Assembly: GCF_026898135.2 (NCBI RefSeq)
Contig: NZ_CP114035.2
Coordinates: 1,839,501 to 1,903,500 of the forward strand
DNA from: Pseudomonas fortuita
GTDB lineage: Bacteria > Pseudomonadota > Gammaproteobacteria > Pseudomonadales > Pseudomonadaceae
Direction: 5' to 3'
Length of the DNA stretch: 64,000 bases
In this document: positions 22,582 to 31,900 of the stretch, in pieces
How the letters are laid out: each line of letters begins with the position of its first letter
How positions within the stretch are numbered: position 1 is the stretch's first letter
Made by a program: the position numbers and the translations under genes
The notes under the pieces: generated by a model
Told to the model about the DNA's origin: nothing
The model's input: only the letters and a program-made list of their open reading frames with translations
The model's database searches: none

Positions 22582-25500
22582 ATGGCCGACCAACAAGTCC
22601 AAGGGATGCTGGTCCAGATCGAGGCCACAACGGCTCAGCTGCGCCGGGAGCTGGCCAGTGCTGACCAGGTGGTGGCCCGCACCACAGATTCGATCGACCG
22701 CAATCTGGCCCAAGTCGACTCCGCGTTTGATAGCGCAGGTGGTGCGGCCCAGCAGGCTGGCGTGCTCATCCGCGGCGCCTTTGCCGCCGTGGCCGGTGCG
22801 GGCATCATCGGCAGCATCATCAAGCAGGTCGACGCCTACGGGCAGATGTCGGATCGGATGATGGCTGCCGCCAGCAGTGCTGGCGAATACCAGATGGTGC
22901 AGGAACACCTGCTGCGCACGGCCCAGGAAACCTACCGTCCCCTGGCCGAGGCCCAAGAGCTGTACATTCGCACTGCCGATGTCATGCGCAGCCTGGGCTT
23001 CAACACCCAGCAGACGCTCGACATCACCGACAGCTTCAGCTTCCTGCTGGTGACCAACGCCGCCGCCGCCGACAAGGCAGGCTCAGCGTTGGATGCCTAC
23101 TCTAAAGCGCTGCAAACCGGCAAAGTCGAGGCCGATGGCTGGGTGTCCATTCAGGAGGCCATGCCGACGATCGTCACGGCTATCGCCAACGCCACCGGCA
23201 AGAGCGCTGAAGAGATCCGCAAGCTGGGGGTACAGGGCAAGCTATCGCTTGACGACATCAATACCGGGCTGCTGCGCACCGTTGAGGCCAACCGTAAGGC
23301 TGCGGCTGATATGTCCACCAGCGTACAGGACGCCTTGGTGAACATCGGCAACGCCGTGCAGACCTTCCTCGGAGGGATGGAAGAGCAGACCGGCGCCGTA
23401 GCAGGCCTGTCGAATGTGCTGATTGCGCTGGCCGACAACGTCGACCTGGTGGCCGTGGCCATGGGGGGAGCTGGCGTCGCCGCGTTGACCAACTACGTCG
23501 CTAAGTCTGGGTTGGCCGTAAAAGCGTCGCTGGCCGACCGCGCCGCGCGTATCGCTCAGGCCGAAGCGGTGTTGCAGGCGGCCTTAGCCGATCAGCGCAA
23601 AGCCGAAACCGCTACCATCCTGGCAGCTCGCGAAGCAGTGGCGGCGCGTGGCACTGCTGTACAGACCCAAATGTCCATCCAACTGGCGCAGGCGCGGGAG
23701 CGCGAAGCAGCTGCTACCACCGCGGTTGCAACTGCACAGGCCGGCCTTCGGACAGTCAGTGCAGGCCTGCTCAGCGTTCTGGGCGGTCCGATGGGGCTTG
23801 CCCTGTTGGCCGGCACGGCGGCTGCCAGCTTCCTGCTACTGAGCAACAACGCCGATCAGGCAGGCGTTAGCCTGGAGGATCTGCGCAAGCCGGTCGCCCA
23901 GCTTCGGGAGGAATTCGCAAAGCTCAACAAGGACCAGCGCGAAGCATCGCTGGTCAAGTGGCAGCAGGAACAGATCACCTCGGCGGGCAAGGTCAAGGAT
24001 GCGTATGGCGACCTGGCCCAGTCCATCCGCTCTGCCGTGGTCACTGCGCCGGCGCGTGACTCCGGTGGCCAGTACAACCGGCAGTTGGCTGAGTACCAAG
24101 GCCTGGTTGATCGGCTCAACGAAGCGCGCACGGCGGGCCAAGGGCTTTCGCCGATCCTGCAAGAGGTCGGCAACCGTCTTCAGCTGCCGTCCAGCACGGT
24201 GCAGCAGTGGATTACCCAGGCCGGTGCGGTCAGCGACGCCGACCAACGCTCGAACCTGATCGCCGAAACGCTGCGGGTGCTCACCGGCGTCACCCAAGAA
24301 AATACCTCGGCCACCCAGGCGAACAACGCCGCGAAGGTTGGCATGAGCTCGGCGGGTCAGACCTACCTGGAGACACTGCAGAAGCAGCTGGCCGGCCTCC
24401 AAGACAACGGCGATGCCACCAAGATCGCCAACCGCTATATCGAGGAAAATGCCGACCTCACCGACACGGATCGCCAGGCGATTCTTTCGGCGGCCAGCGC
24501 GATCGAGTCGCAGAAGAAGGCCAACAAGGATGCTACTGAGGGCAGCAAGGACCGCACGAAGGCGCTGAAGGATGAGATCAAGGCCCTCGACGCGATCATC
24601 GACCGCGCGTTGCCGGAGAAAAAGCGGCTGGAGGATCTGGCGGAGGGTGTGCAGGGGCTGCGTAAGGCGCAAGCCGCGGGCAAGATCACCGCCGCCGAGA
24701 TGGAACTTGGCATCAAGAACCTGAACACGGCCTACGCCGACCCGGTTTTGCAGAAGCGTGCCGAGGAGGAGAAGAAGCTTGCAGAGATCCGCCGCAACAG
24801 CGCGGAGGCCTATCGCAAAGCCATGGAAGTGGTGCTGCAGACCCGGCAAGACGCCATCGACGCAGACGTGTCCGGCGTCGGCATGGGCGACGACCAGCGC
24901 GAGGAGGCCGATCGGCTGAACGCGGTGCGGCAAAAGTATGCCGAGTCGCGTCGGCAGTTGGAGGAACAGCAGGAGGATGTCTCGCGCCGGCTCAGCCAGG
25001 ACGCCTATCAGCAGCGGCTAGCTGATCTCGCCGACTACCAGGCACGGGAGCTGCAAATGGAGGTCGACGGCTTCGAGGCCCGCCTTGAAGCCCAGCGCGA
25101 CTATCGCAACGGCGCCAAACGAGCCTGGGCGAACATCCAATCGGACGCCGCGAACGTGGCGGGGGCAACCGACGACATGCTCACCACCGGCTTCAACTCG
25201 GCTCGCGATGCTGTGGCCGAGTTCGCCATGACTGGTAAGGCCAACTTCAAGAGCTTCGCCGTAAGTGTGATCTCTGACATGGCCAGGATTGCGAGCCAGC
25301 AGGCAGCTAGCTCGCTGCTAAGTGGGTTGGTCGGGCTGGGCGTATCTGCGGTGGGGAGCTACTTCGGCGGTGGTGGGGGTAACGGCATGGCTCCGGGGTC
25401 TGCAGGCGCCGTCTCATCGAATCTTGGGGCGTCACAAGCTGGCTATGGCAGTGCGTATTTTCCGCAGGCATTGGGCGGTGCTTGGTCTGGCGGTGTGCAG

Positions 25501-25872
25501 CTTTTCGCCAAGGGCGCAGGGTTCGCTACCAATTCCGTCCTCGACACCCCGACGATGTTCGGCATGGGCGGCGGTGGACTTGGCGTCGCTGGCGAAGACG
25601 GGCCCGAGGCAATCATGCCATTGGCGCGGGGTCCCGATGGGTCTCTTGGTGTGCAGATGGTCGGCGGCGCCGGCGGTGGTTCGACAGTGCTTCAACTCAG
25701 TATTCCGGTTGCCGTGACTTTGGAAGATCGGAGCGGGGATGGCATGGAGTTGGACAGCGCCGCGCTGCAGCAGAACATGGAAAGGCAAATGAGAGGAGTA
25801 GCGGAACGGGCTATTTCCGATTCCTGGCGAGCCGGGGGTTTGAGCCATCGAAACAGTAATGGGAGGCACTGA
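22582..25872 (+). CDS. Tape measure protein
   Basis: A 1096-residue protein. Residues 60-280 contain the conserved tape-measure domain (QMSDRMMAAASSAGEYQMVQEHLLRTAQETYRPLAEAQELYIR ... GWVSIQEAMPTIVTAIANATGKSAEEIRKLG). Long helical and Ala-rich stretches follow; the C-terminus holds the lambda gpH-like TFNSARDAVAEFAMTGKANFKSFAVSVISDM segment and a Gly-rich end. It sets tail length and is ejected with DNA. ATG 22582 has TTGGAG upstream. Confidence 0.92.
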   Translation: MADQQVQGMLVQIEATTAQLRRELASADQVVARTTDSIDRNLAQVDSAFDSAGGAAQQAGVLIRGAFAAVAGAGIIGSIIKQVDAYGQMSDRMMAAASSAGEYQMVQEHLLRTAQETYRPLAEAQELYIRTADVMRSLGFNTQQTLDITDSFSFLLVTNAAAADKAGSALDAYSKALQTGKVEADGWVSIQEAMPTIVTAIANATGKSAEEIRKLGVQGKLSLDDINTGLLRTVEANRKAAADMSTSVQDALVNIGNAVQTFLGGMEEQTGAVAGLSNVLIALADNVDLVAVAMGGAGVAALTNYVAKSGLAVKASLADRAARIAQAEAVLQAALADQRKAETATILAAREAVAARGTAVQTQMSIQLAQAREREAAATTAVATAQAGLRTVSAGLLSVLGGPMGLALLAGTAAASFLLLSNNADQAGVSLEDLRKPVAQLREEFAKLNKDQREASLVKWQQEQITSAGKVKDAYGDLAQSIRSAVVTAPARDSGGQYNRQLAEYQGLVDRLNEARTAGQGLSPILQEVGNRLQLPSSTVQQWITQAGAVSDADQRSNLIAETLRVLTGVTQENTSATQANNAAKVGMSSAGQTYLETLQKQLAGLQDNGDATKIANRYIEENADLTDTDRQAILSAASAIESQKKANKDATEGSKDRTKALKDEIKALDAIIDRALPEKKRLEDLAEGVQGLRKAQAAGKITAAEMELGIKNLNTAYADPVLQKRAEEEKKLAEIRRNSAEAYRKAMEVVLQTRQDAIDADVSGVGMGDDQREEADRLNAVRQKYAESRRQLEEQQEDVSRRLSQDAYQQRLADLADYQARELQMEVDGFEARLEAQRDYRNGAKRAWANIQSDAANVAGATDDMLTTGFNSARDAVAEFAMTGKANFKSFAVSVISDMARIASQQAASSLLSGLVGLGVSAVGSYFGGGGGNGMAPGSAGAVSSNLGASQAGYGSAYFPQALGGAWSGGVQLFAKGAGFATNSVLDTPTMFGMGGGGLGVAGEDGPEAIMPLARGPDGSLGVQMVGGAGGGSTVLQLSIPVAVTLEDRSGDGMELDSAALQQNMERQMRGVAERAISDSWRAGGLSHRNSNGRH

Positions 25873-26210
25873 TGGCGATCGAAACTTTCACTTGGACACC
25901 TGACGATGAAGCCGGTGGCGACAGCACCCTCCGGACCCGGAAGTCGCAGTTTGGCGATAACTATGTGCAGGTCTCCACCAATGGTTTGAACGCTGAGTCG
26001 GACAGCTGGGCGCTGTCGTTCGGCGGCTTGGCTGACGAGATCGCGCCCATCTTGGCTTTCATCCGTCGCCATCGCGGTGCCAAGTCATTCTTATGGACCA
26101 ATCCCGAAGGAGTGCTCGGTTTGTACCGGTGCGAATCCTTCCGTCAGCAGCGTAAGCCGGGTGCGGTGATCCTGCTCACCGCAACCTTTGAAAGGGCGTA
26201 TCACCCATGA
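25872..26210 (+). CDS. Minor tail protein M-like
   Basis: A 112-residue protein: FTWTPDDEAGGDSTLRTRKSQFGDNYVQVSTNGLN and HRGAKSFLWTNPEGVLGLYRCE, the phage minor tail protein (gpM) signature with RxRxxxFGDGY-like motif. ATG overlaps the tape measure stop. Part of the tail tip. Confidence 0.88.
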   Translation: MAIETFTWTPDDEAGGDSTLRTRKSQFGDNYVQVSTNGLNAESDSWALSFGGLADEIAPILAFIRRHRGAKSFLWTNPEGVLGLYRCESFRQQRKPGAVILLTATFERAYHP

Positions 26211-26956
26211 GCTTGATCACACAGCTGCAGAAGCTTGAACCGGGCGCTGAGATCCTGCTGTTCGAGCTGGATGGCTCGGATTTTGGCGCCGATATGTTGC
26301 GCTTCCATGGACATGCAATACCGCACACGGCACAGGAACTGGCCGCCGCTGGCGCGAACGCCGACCAGCTGCCTGCCAAGTCGATCTGGTGGCAGGGCAA
26401 TGAATACGGTGCCTGGCCCATGCAGATCGACGGCATTGAGGCGAACTCGGACGGCACTGCCGTTCGGCCCACGCTGACCGTGGGCAACGTCAACGGCCGG
26501 ATCACAGCCTTGTGCCTGGCCTTCGACAACCTGCTTGAGTTCAAGCTGACCATGCGTCACACCATGGCTCGCTATTTGGATGCTGTGAATTTTCCGGCAG
26601 GCAACCCGGAGGCCGACCCGGCCGAGGAAGCTATCGAGGTCTGGTACATCGACCAGAAGGTGTCCGAGAACGGCACGACTGTGTCTTGGGAGCTGGCCAG
26701 CCCTGGCGACGTGGGCGGGGAGACGATCGGCCGGCAGATGACGCAACTGTGCCACTGGGCAATGACCGCCGGCTACCGTGGCCCGAACTGCGGCTACACC
26801 GGCCCGTACTTCGATCTCGACGGCAATCCCACCAACGATCCGGCCAAGGACCAGTGCAATGGCTGCCTGGATTCGGGCTGCGTTGTGCGGTTCGGTGAAG
26901 GTAATCCGAATAGTTTTGGTGGTTTCCCTGCTGTTTCACTCATCGCACGGAGCTGA
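26207..26956 (+). CDS. Minor tail protein L-like
   Basis: A 249-residue protein: the N-terminal 170 residues are the gpL beta-domain (GAEILLFELDGSDFGADMLRFHGH). The C-terminal part holds Cys residues in QLCHW, PNCGYTGPYFD, QCNGCLDSGCVVRFG; the lambda gpL C-terminal domain binds an iron-sulfur cluster and the spacing here is compatible. Four-base overlap with the M-like gene. Confidence 0.88.
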   Translation: MSLITQLQKLEPGAEILLFELDGSDFGADMLRFHGHAIPHTAQELAAAGANADQLPAKSIWWQGNEYGAWPMQIDGIEANSDGTAVRPTLTVGNVNGRITALCLAFDNLLEFKLTMRHTMARYLDAVNFPAGNPEADPAEEAIEVWYIDQKVSENGTTVSWELASPGDVGGETIGRQMTQLCHWAMTAGYRGPNCGYTGPYFDLDGNPTNDPAKDQCNGCLDSGCVVRFGEGNPNSFGGFPAVSLIARS

Positions 26957-26958
26957 CC

Positions 26959-27714
26959 ATGCGCAAACACATCCTCGCCGCAGTGCAAGCGCACGCTGCG
27001 GACTGCTATCCCACTGAATCGTGCGGGCTGATCCTGGCCGTGGGCCGCAGACAGGTCTACTTCCCGTGTGCCAACGTGGCCACCGAGCCAACCGAGGAAT
27101 TCCGGATCGCGCCGGAGCAGTACGCGGCGGCCGAAGACCTTGGTGAGGTGATCGGCATCGTGCACTCGCACCCAGACGCCACCAGCAGGCCGTCACCGCG
27201 CGACCTGGCGATGTGTGAGGCCACCGGCCTGCCTTGGCACATTCTGTCATGGCCGGAGGGCGACCTGCGCACCATCACGCCCACCGGTCATACGCCGCTG
27301 CTTGGGCGTCCGTTCGTGCACGGCGCCTGGGACTGCTGGCAGGTCTGTGCGGACTGGTTCAGGCGCGAGTGGGGTCTGGAGTTTCCAGCGTACGCCAGGG
27401 AGGAGGGGTGGTGGGAGCAGGCAGACGGCCCGAGCCTGTACGAGCGGGCCTATGAGTCTGCTGGCTTCTACCAGGTCAGCCAGCCGCAGCGCGGCGACAT
27501 GATCGTCATGGCCGTTGGGCGTACCGCGCACCCGAACCACGCGGGCATCTACTTGGGCGGCGACGCACAGCTGCCCAGCGAGCAGGCACAGGTGTTCGGC
27601 CCCGGCCCATTCCTGATGCACCACCTGTACGGCAGGCCATCAGAAATCATCGTGTTTGGTGGCCCCTGGCTCGACCGGACTCGCCTAGTTCTACGCCATC
27701 TAGACGGCAGGTGA
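26959..27714 (+). CDS. Tail tip protein K-like (JAMM and NlpC/P60 domains)
   Basis: A 251-residue protein with two hydrolase domains. Residues 1-105: Mov34/JAB fold with YPTESCGLIL and the metal motif HSHPDATSRPSPRD. Residues 106-251: NlpC/P60 peptidase with Cys in GAWDCWQVCADWFR and His in PNHAGIYLG. Both active sites look intact. Probably cuts peptidoglycan during entry or processes another tip protein. Confidence 0.9.
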   Translation: MRKHILAAVQAHAADCYPTESCGLILAVGRRQVYFPCANVATEPTEEFRIAPEQYAAAEDLGEVIGIVHSHPDATSRPSPRDLAMCEATGLPWHILSWPEGDLRTITPTGHTPLLGRPFVHGAWDCWQVCADWFRREWGLEFPAYAREEGWWEQADGPSLYERAYESAGFYQVSQPQRGDMIVMAVGRTAHPNHAGIYLGGDAQLPSEQAQVFGPGPFLMHHLYGRPSEIIVFGGPWLDRTRLVLRHLDGR

Positions 27715-27743
27715 TACATTCCGCCTTTTCAAGGAGGGATGTC

Positions 27744-28220
27744 ATGCGAGTTTTGATCGGGGCGGCAGGTTTGATGCTGCTGGCCGGCTGCGGGAGCTCT
27801 GTAGAGGATAAGATGATGTCGGTTTGTACTGACATAGTTAAAATGTCAGTTGCCGATCCAGGCGCAATGATTGTTAACTCCAGCTCTGTGGTTTCTGCTC
27901 AAGCTACAGAGGGAAATGTTACAAGGTTCGCTGGACTTAATTCAAAAGGAAAACTTAATGACGACCAGAAGGCTGCACTAGAGATTCGAGTTAAAAATAT
28001 CTCGAAAATCAAGGAAAGCTATGCAAATGTCGATTATACAGATAGATCGAGCGGCGCTCGTCGGGAGAAGGCTACCTGTTGGTTCATGGACATAGGCAGT
28101 GGATTCGAGCTTGGTTCGGTAACTGCAGCTGGGAAAGGATATTCTGGTATCTCATTGATTTCATTGCTTGTAGCTCATGGTCGCCCTGCTGGTCTGAGTC
28201 CGTCGAATATAATTGAGTAA
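27744..28220 (+). CDS. Lipoprotein inserted between tail genes K and I (moron)
   Basis: A 158-residue protein with a lipoprotein signal: MRVLIGAAGLMLLAGCGSS, lipobox LLAGC, acylated Cys16. The mature part has a basic/polar body and two Cys (SVCTDIVK, ATCWFMDIG). AAGGAGGG precedes ATG 27744. From about 27.82 kb the base composition is clearly more AT-rich than the neighbouring tail genes, suggesting separate acquisition. Small lipoproteins in this slot of other phages block superinfection (Cor, Llp); that is inference here. Confidence 0.75.
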   Translation: MRVLIGAAGLMLLAGCGSSVEDKMMSVCTDIVKMSVADPGAMIVNSSSVVSAQATEGNVTRFAGLNSKGKLNDDQKAALEIRVKNISKIKESYANVDYTDRSSGARREKATCWFMDIGSGFELGSVTAAGKGYSGISLISLLVAHGRPAGLSPSNIIE

Positions 28221-28260
28221 TTCCCGCCAGCCGTGTCGCCGGTCTACGTTGTGATTATAC

Positions 28261-28284
28261 AGCCCGCATTTTGCGGGCTGTTCT
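28261..28284 (+). terminator. Hairpin before the tail gene I
   Basis: AGCCCGC-ATTTT-GCGGGCT (28261-28279) then GTTCTGT. Weak T-run. Lies 23 bases before the I-like start and after the lipoprotein gene, so it may end a lipoprotein transcript. Confidence 0.55.
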
Positions 28285-28301
28285 GTATCTGGAGAAGGGA
28301 A

Positions 28302-28889
28302 ATGCTGGAAGCGTCACCAATAACAGTTATTAAGCTCTCTGGGTCGCTGGCTCAGAAATTCGGTCGCACACACCATCGTCAAATCGACAGCGGTGAGACA
28401 TGGGAGATATTTAAGGCCCTCAAGGTCACGCTGCAGGGATTTGAGGAGGAAATCAAACGTTTGGACGGCCTTGGCATGTGCTTCGCCATCTTTCGCAACC
28501 GTAAGAACGTTGGACTTAATGACTTGGGAAGGCGCGGAACCCAAGAGGTTCGAATTGTTCCAGTCATTGAGGGAAGCAAGCGGGGTGGCATCCTTCAGGT
28601 TGTCATCGGCGCAGCCTTGATCATAGCGTCGACATTCGCATCTGGTGGCCTCGCTGCAGGCTTGATGGGGGCTGGCGTGGCCAACGTCGCGGGGGGAGCT
28701 ATCCAACTGCTCAGCCCTCAAGCAAATGGCCTATCGCAGAGCGCTGCGCCCGAAAACATACCAAGTTACTCTTTCGGCTCTGCTAAGAACACCACAGCAA
28801 GCGGCAACCCTGTACCGATCTGCATCGGCGAGCGCCGTTGGGGCGGGGCAATTATTTCGGCCTCGATCGAGGCGCAAGACAAGGCCTAG
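28302..28889 (+). CDS. Tail assembly protein I-like
   Basis: A 195-residue protein of the lambda gpI family: ITVIKLSGSLAQKFGRTHHRQIDSGETWEIFKALKVTLQGFEEEIKRL, then a hydrophobic Gly/Ala-rich stretch (GGILQVVIGAALIIASTFASGGLAAGLMGAGVANVAGGAIQLLSP) and SAKNTTASGNPVPICIGERRWGG. Needed for tail-tip assembly. ATG 28302 with GGAG; the longer ORF start at 28233 crosses the terminator hairpin. Confidence 0.87.
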   Translation: MLEASPITVIKLSGSLAQKFGRTHHRQIDSGETWEIFKALKVTLQGFEEEIKRLDGLGMCFAIFRNRKNVGLNDLGRRGTQEVRIVPVIEGSKRGGILQVVIGAALIIASTFASGGLAAGLMGAGVANVAGGAIQLLSPQANGLSQSAAPENIPSYSFGSAKNTTASGNPVPICIGERRWGGAIISASIEAQDKA

Positions 28890-28908
28890 CGCCAACTCAG
28901 TGAACAGA

Positions 28909-28928
28909 CCGCCTCCGGGCGGTTTTTT
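28909..28928 (+). terminator. Hairpin-T-run before the J-like gene
   Basis: CCGCC-TCCG-GGCGG followed by six T, 17 bases before the J start. Its stem and loop are identical to those of the element at 22545. Confidence 0.65.
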
Positions 28929-28945
28929 ATTGCCCGGAGGAAAGC

Positions 28946-31900
28946 ATGGGCCCAGCAGATCACGTTGCTATCACTGGCGCCAAGGGCGGCAGCAGCAAGC
29001 CGAAAACGCCTGTAGAGGCACCCGATAGCCTGCAGTCCACCAACATCGGCAAGATTCTGATTGCCGTGGGGGAGGGGGAGTTCGATGAGGAGCCGACGGA
29101 TCGCGATATCTACCTCGATAACACCCCGATCATGGATGCCAGCGGAAGCGTGAATTTCCCTGGGGTGCGGTGGGAGTGGCGCTCGGGCTCGATCGAGCAG
29201 GACTACATCCAGGGTATCCCTGCGATCGAGAACGAGACCACCGTTAATGTGGAACTGCGCAGCGACAACCCATTTGCCCGAGCCCTGAGCAACATCCAGC
29301 TCTCGGCCGTGCGCGTGCGAATGGCCTGGCCGCGCCTGGCGCAGCAGGACAGCAGTGGCAATACCAACGGCTACCGCATTGAGTACGCCATCGATATCGC
29401 TACCGATGGCGGCGCCTATGTCGAGGCGCACCTGGGGGCAGTGGACGGCAAGACCACCAACGGCTACCAGCGCTCGGTACGCGTCAACCTGCCCAAGGCA
29501 ACCTCCGGCTGGATGCTGCGCGTGCGCCGTATCACTCCGAATGCCAACAGCGGCACCGTGGCCGACACGATGACCATCGCTGGCTACACCGAGATCATCG
29601 ACCAGAAGCTGCGTTACCCGAACACTGCGCTGCTGTATATCGAGTTCGACGCCCAGCAGTTCCAGAACATCCCTGCGGTAACCGTGAAGTGCAAGGCCAA
29701 GCGCTGGCCGGTGCCGACCAACTACGATCCCGTTGCGCGCACCTATGCCGGCGTATGGGACGGCACCTTCAAGCAGGCCTGGACCAACAACCCGGCGTTT
29801 GTGACCTATGGTCTGTGCGTCGAGGACCGTTTTGGCTTGGGCAAGCGCATCAAGTCGTGGATGGTCGATAAGTGGGAGATGTACCGCATCGCCCAGTATT
29901 GCGACCAGCAGGTGCCGAATGGGCAGGGCGGTCAGGAGCCGCGTTTTCTGTGCGACATGAACCTTCAGGGCCGCGCCGAAGCCTGGACCTTGCTGCGCGA
30001 CCTCTCGGCGATTTACCGGGGCATGGTGTACTGGGCTCACGGCTCTCTGTTCATGCAGGCAGACATGCCGCGCGCCCAGGATATCGACTACGTGTTCACC
30101 CGGGCCAACGTCATCGACGGTGAGTTCGTTTACGGCGGTGCCGAGCGTAACACGCACTACAGCCGGGCTCTGGTCAGCTACGACAACCCGGCCAACAACT
30201 ATGACACCGATGTAATCCCGGTCACGGACAACACTCTCCAGCGCCGGTACCGGGACCGGCCGGTGGAGATTTCAGCCATCGGCTGCACCCGTGCGTCCGA
30301 GGCCCAGCGCCGCGGCAAGTGGGCGCTGTTGAGCAACAACCAGGACCGCACCGTCACATTCAAGACCGGCATGGAAGGGCGCATTCCGCTGCCTGGCTAC
30401 GTCATTCCCGTCGCAGACGAGCTGGTTGCGGGCCGTCCAAACGGCGGTCGGATTTCGGCGGCTGCCGGCCGCGTCGTGACTTTGGACCGTGACACGCCGA
30501 TCAAGGCTGGCGACCGGCTGATCTTGAATCTGCCGAACGGCACCGCCCAGGCACGCACGGTGCAGTCGGTCGCCGGCCGCGCGGTGACGGTAACCACCGC
30601 GTATGGCGTGCAGCCCGAGCCGGAACTGCAGTGGGCAATCGATTACCACGACCTGGCGGTGCAGCTGTTCCGGGTGCTGAAGACAACGCGCACCCAAGAG
30701 GGCGAGTACGAGATCACCGCGCTCGAGTTCAACCCGAGCAAATTCGCGGCGATCGATACCGGCGCCAAGCTGGACGAGCGACCGATCAGCGTTATCCCGG
30801 TGACCACCGTGCAGCCCCCGGCTAGCGTTACTCTGTCGTCCGCCCACATGATCGACCAGGGGCTCGCGGTCAGCACCATGACCATCGCCTGGCCGGCAGT
30901 GGAGGGCGCTGTCGCCTATGACGTGGAGTGGCGCAAGGACAACGGCAACTGGGTTCGCGTACAGCGCACCGGTGCGGCGTCTGTCGACGTGGTTGGTATT
31001 TACGCTGGCGCCTACTTGGCGCGTGTGCGTGCGGTAAGTGCGTTCGACAGTACATCGATCTGGAAGAGCTCGGCTCTGACCCAGCTGAACGGCAAAGAGG
31101 GCTTGCCAGCGGCCGTTACCTTCCTGACCACCGAGAGCCTGCTGTTCGGCATCGGTATCAAGTGGGGCTTTCCGGCCGGAGCCGAGGACACCCAGCGTAC
31201 TGAGCTGTGGTACAGCGAAGGCGCTGAACTGGACAAGGCCACCAAGCTGGCCGACCTGGCCTACCCGCAAAACGAACACGTCATGCAGGGGCTGCGCGCC
31301 GGGCAGACGTTCTACTTCTGGGTCCGTCTGGTAGACCGCACTGGTAACGTCGGTCCTTGGTATCCGGTCGGCGGCGCAGTGGTCAGTGGCCAGGCCAGTG
31401 CAGACGCAGGCCCTATCCTCGAACAGATTGCAAAACAGATCACCGAGACCGAGCTGGGTAAGGAACTGACCGAACGCATCGACCTGATCGACAAGAATGG
31501 ACCCGGCTCGGTTAATGAACGCGTTGGTGAGGTCCGCAACGAGCTCAACGAGCAGATTGCCGAGGTCAATTCATCAATCCAGTCGGTCAATGACTCGTTG
31601 ACGGCCGCGCGGGATGATTTGCAGCTGCAGATCAATGCGGTAGACCAGGATGTCGAAGCCGCCAAAGTCGCGCTCCAGCAACAGATCGCCGCGGTTGATC
31701 AGGAGGTTGATGCTGCCAAGGCAGACCTGCAGCAGCAGATCAACAGCGTGTCCGTGCTGGCCGGCTCGCTGCCGTACAACAAGGACAAGGCCTACAGCAT
31801 TAACCAGGGCACACTGGGCGCCGACGGCAAGCTGTATCAGGCGTTGAAGGCGGTACCGAAGAACAACCCGCCGCCAAACGCGACGTACTGGACGGATGTT

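Noticed and set aside
23836..24933. 365-codon antisense ORF over the tape measure gene
   Set aside because: Shadow ORF opposite a confidently identified gene.
28886..30157. 423-codon antisense ORF over the start of J
   Set aside because: Shadow ORF; no ribosome site and no protein-like pattern.
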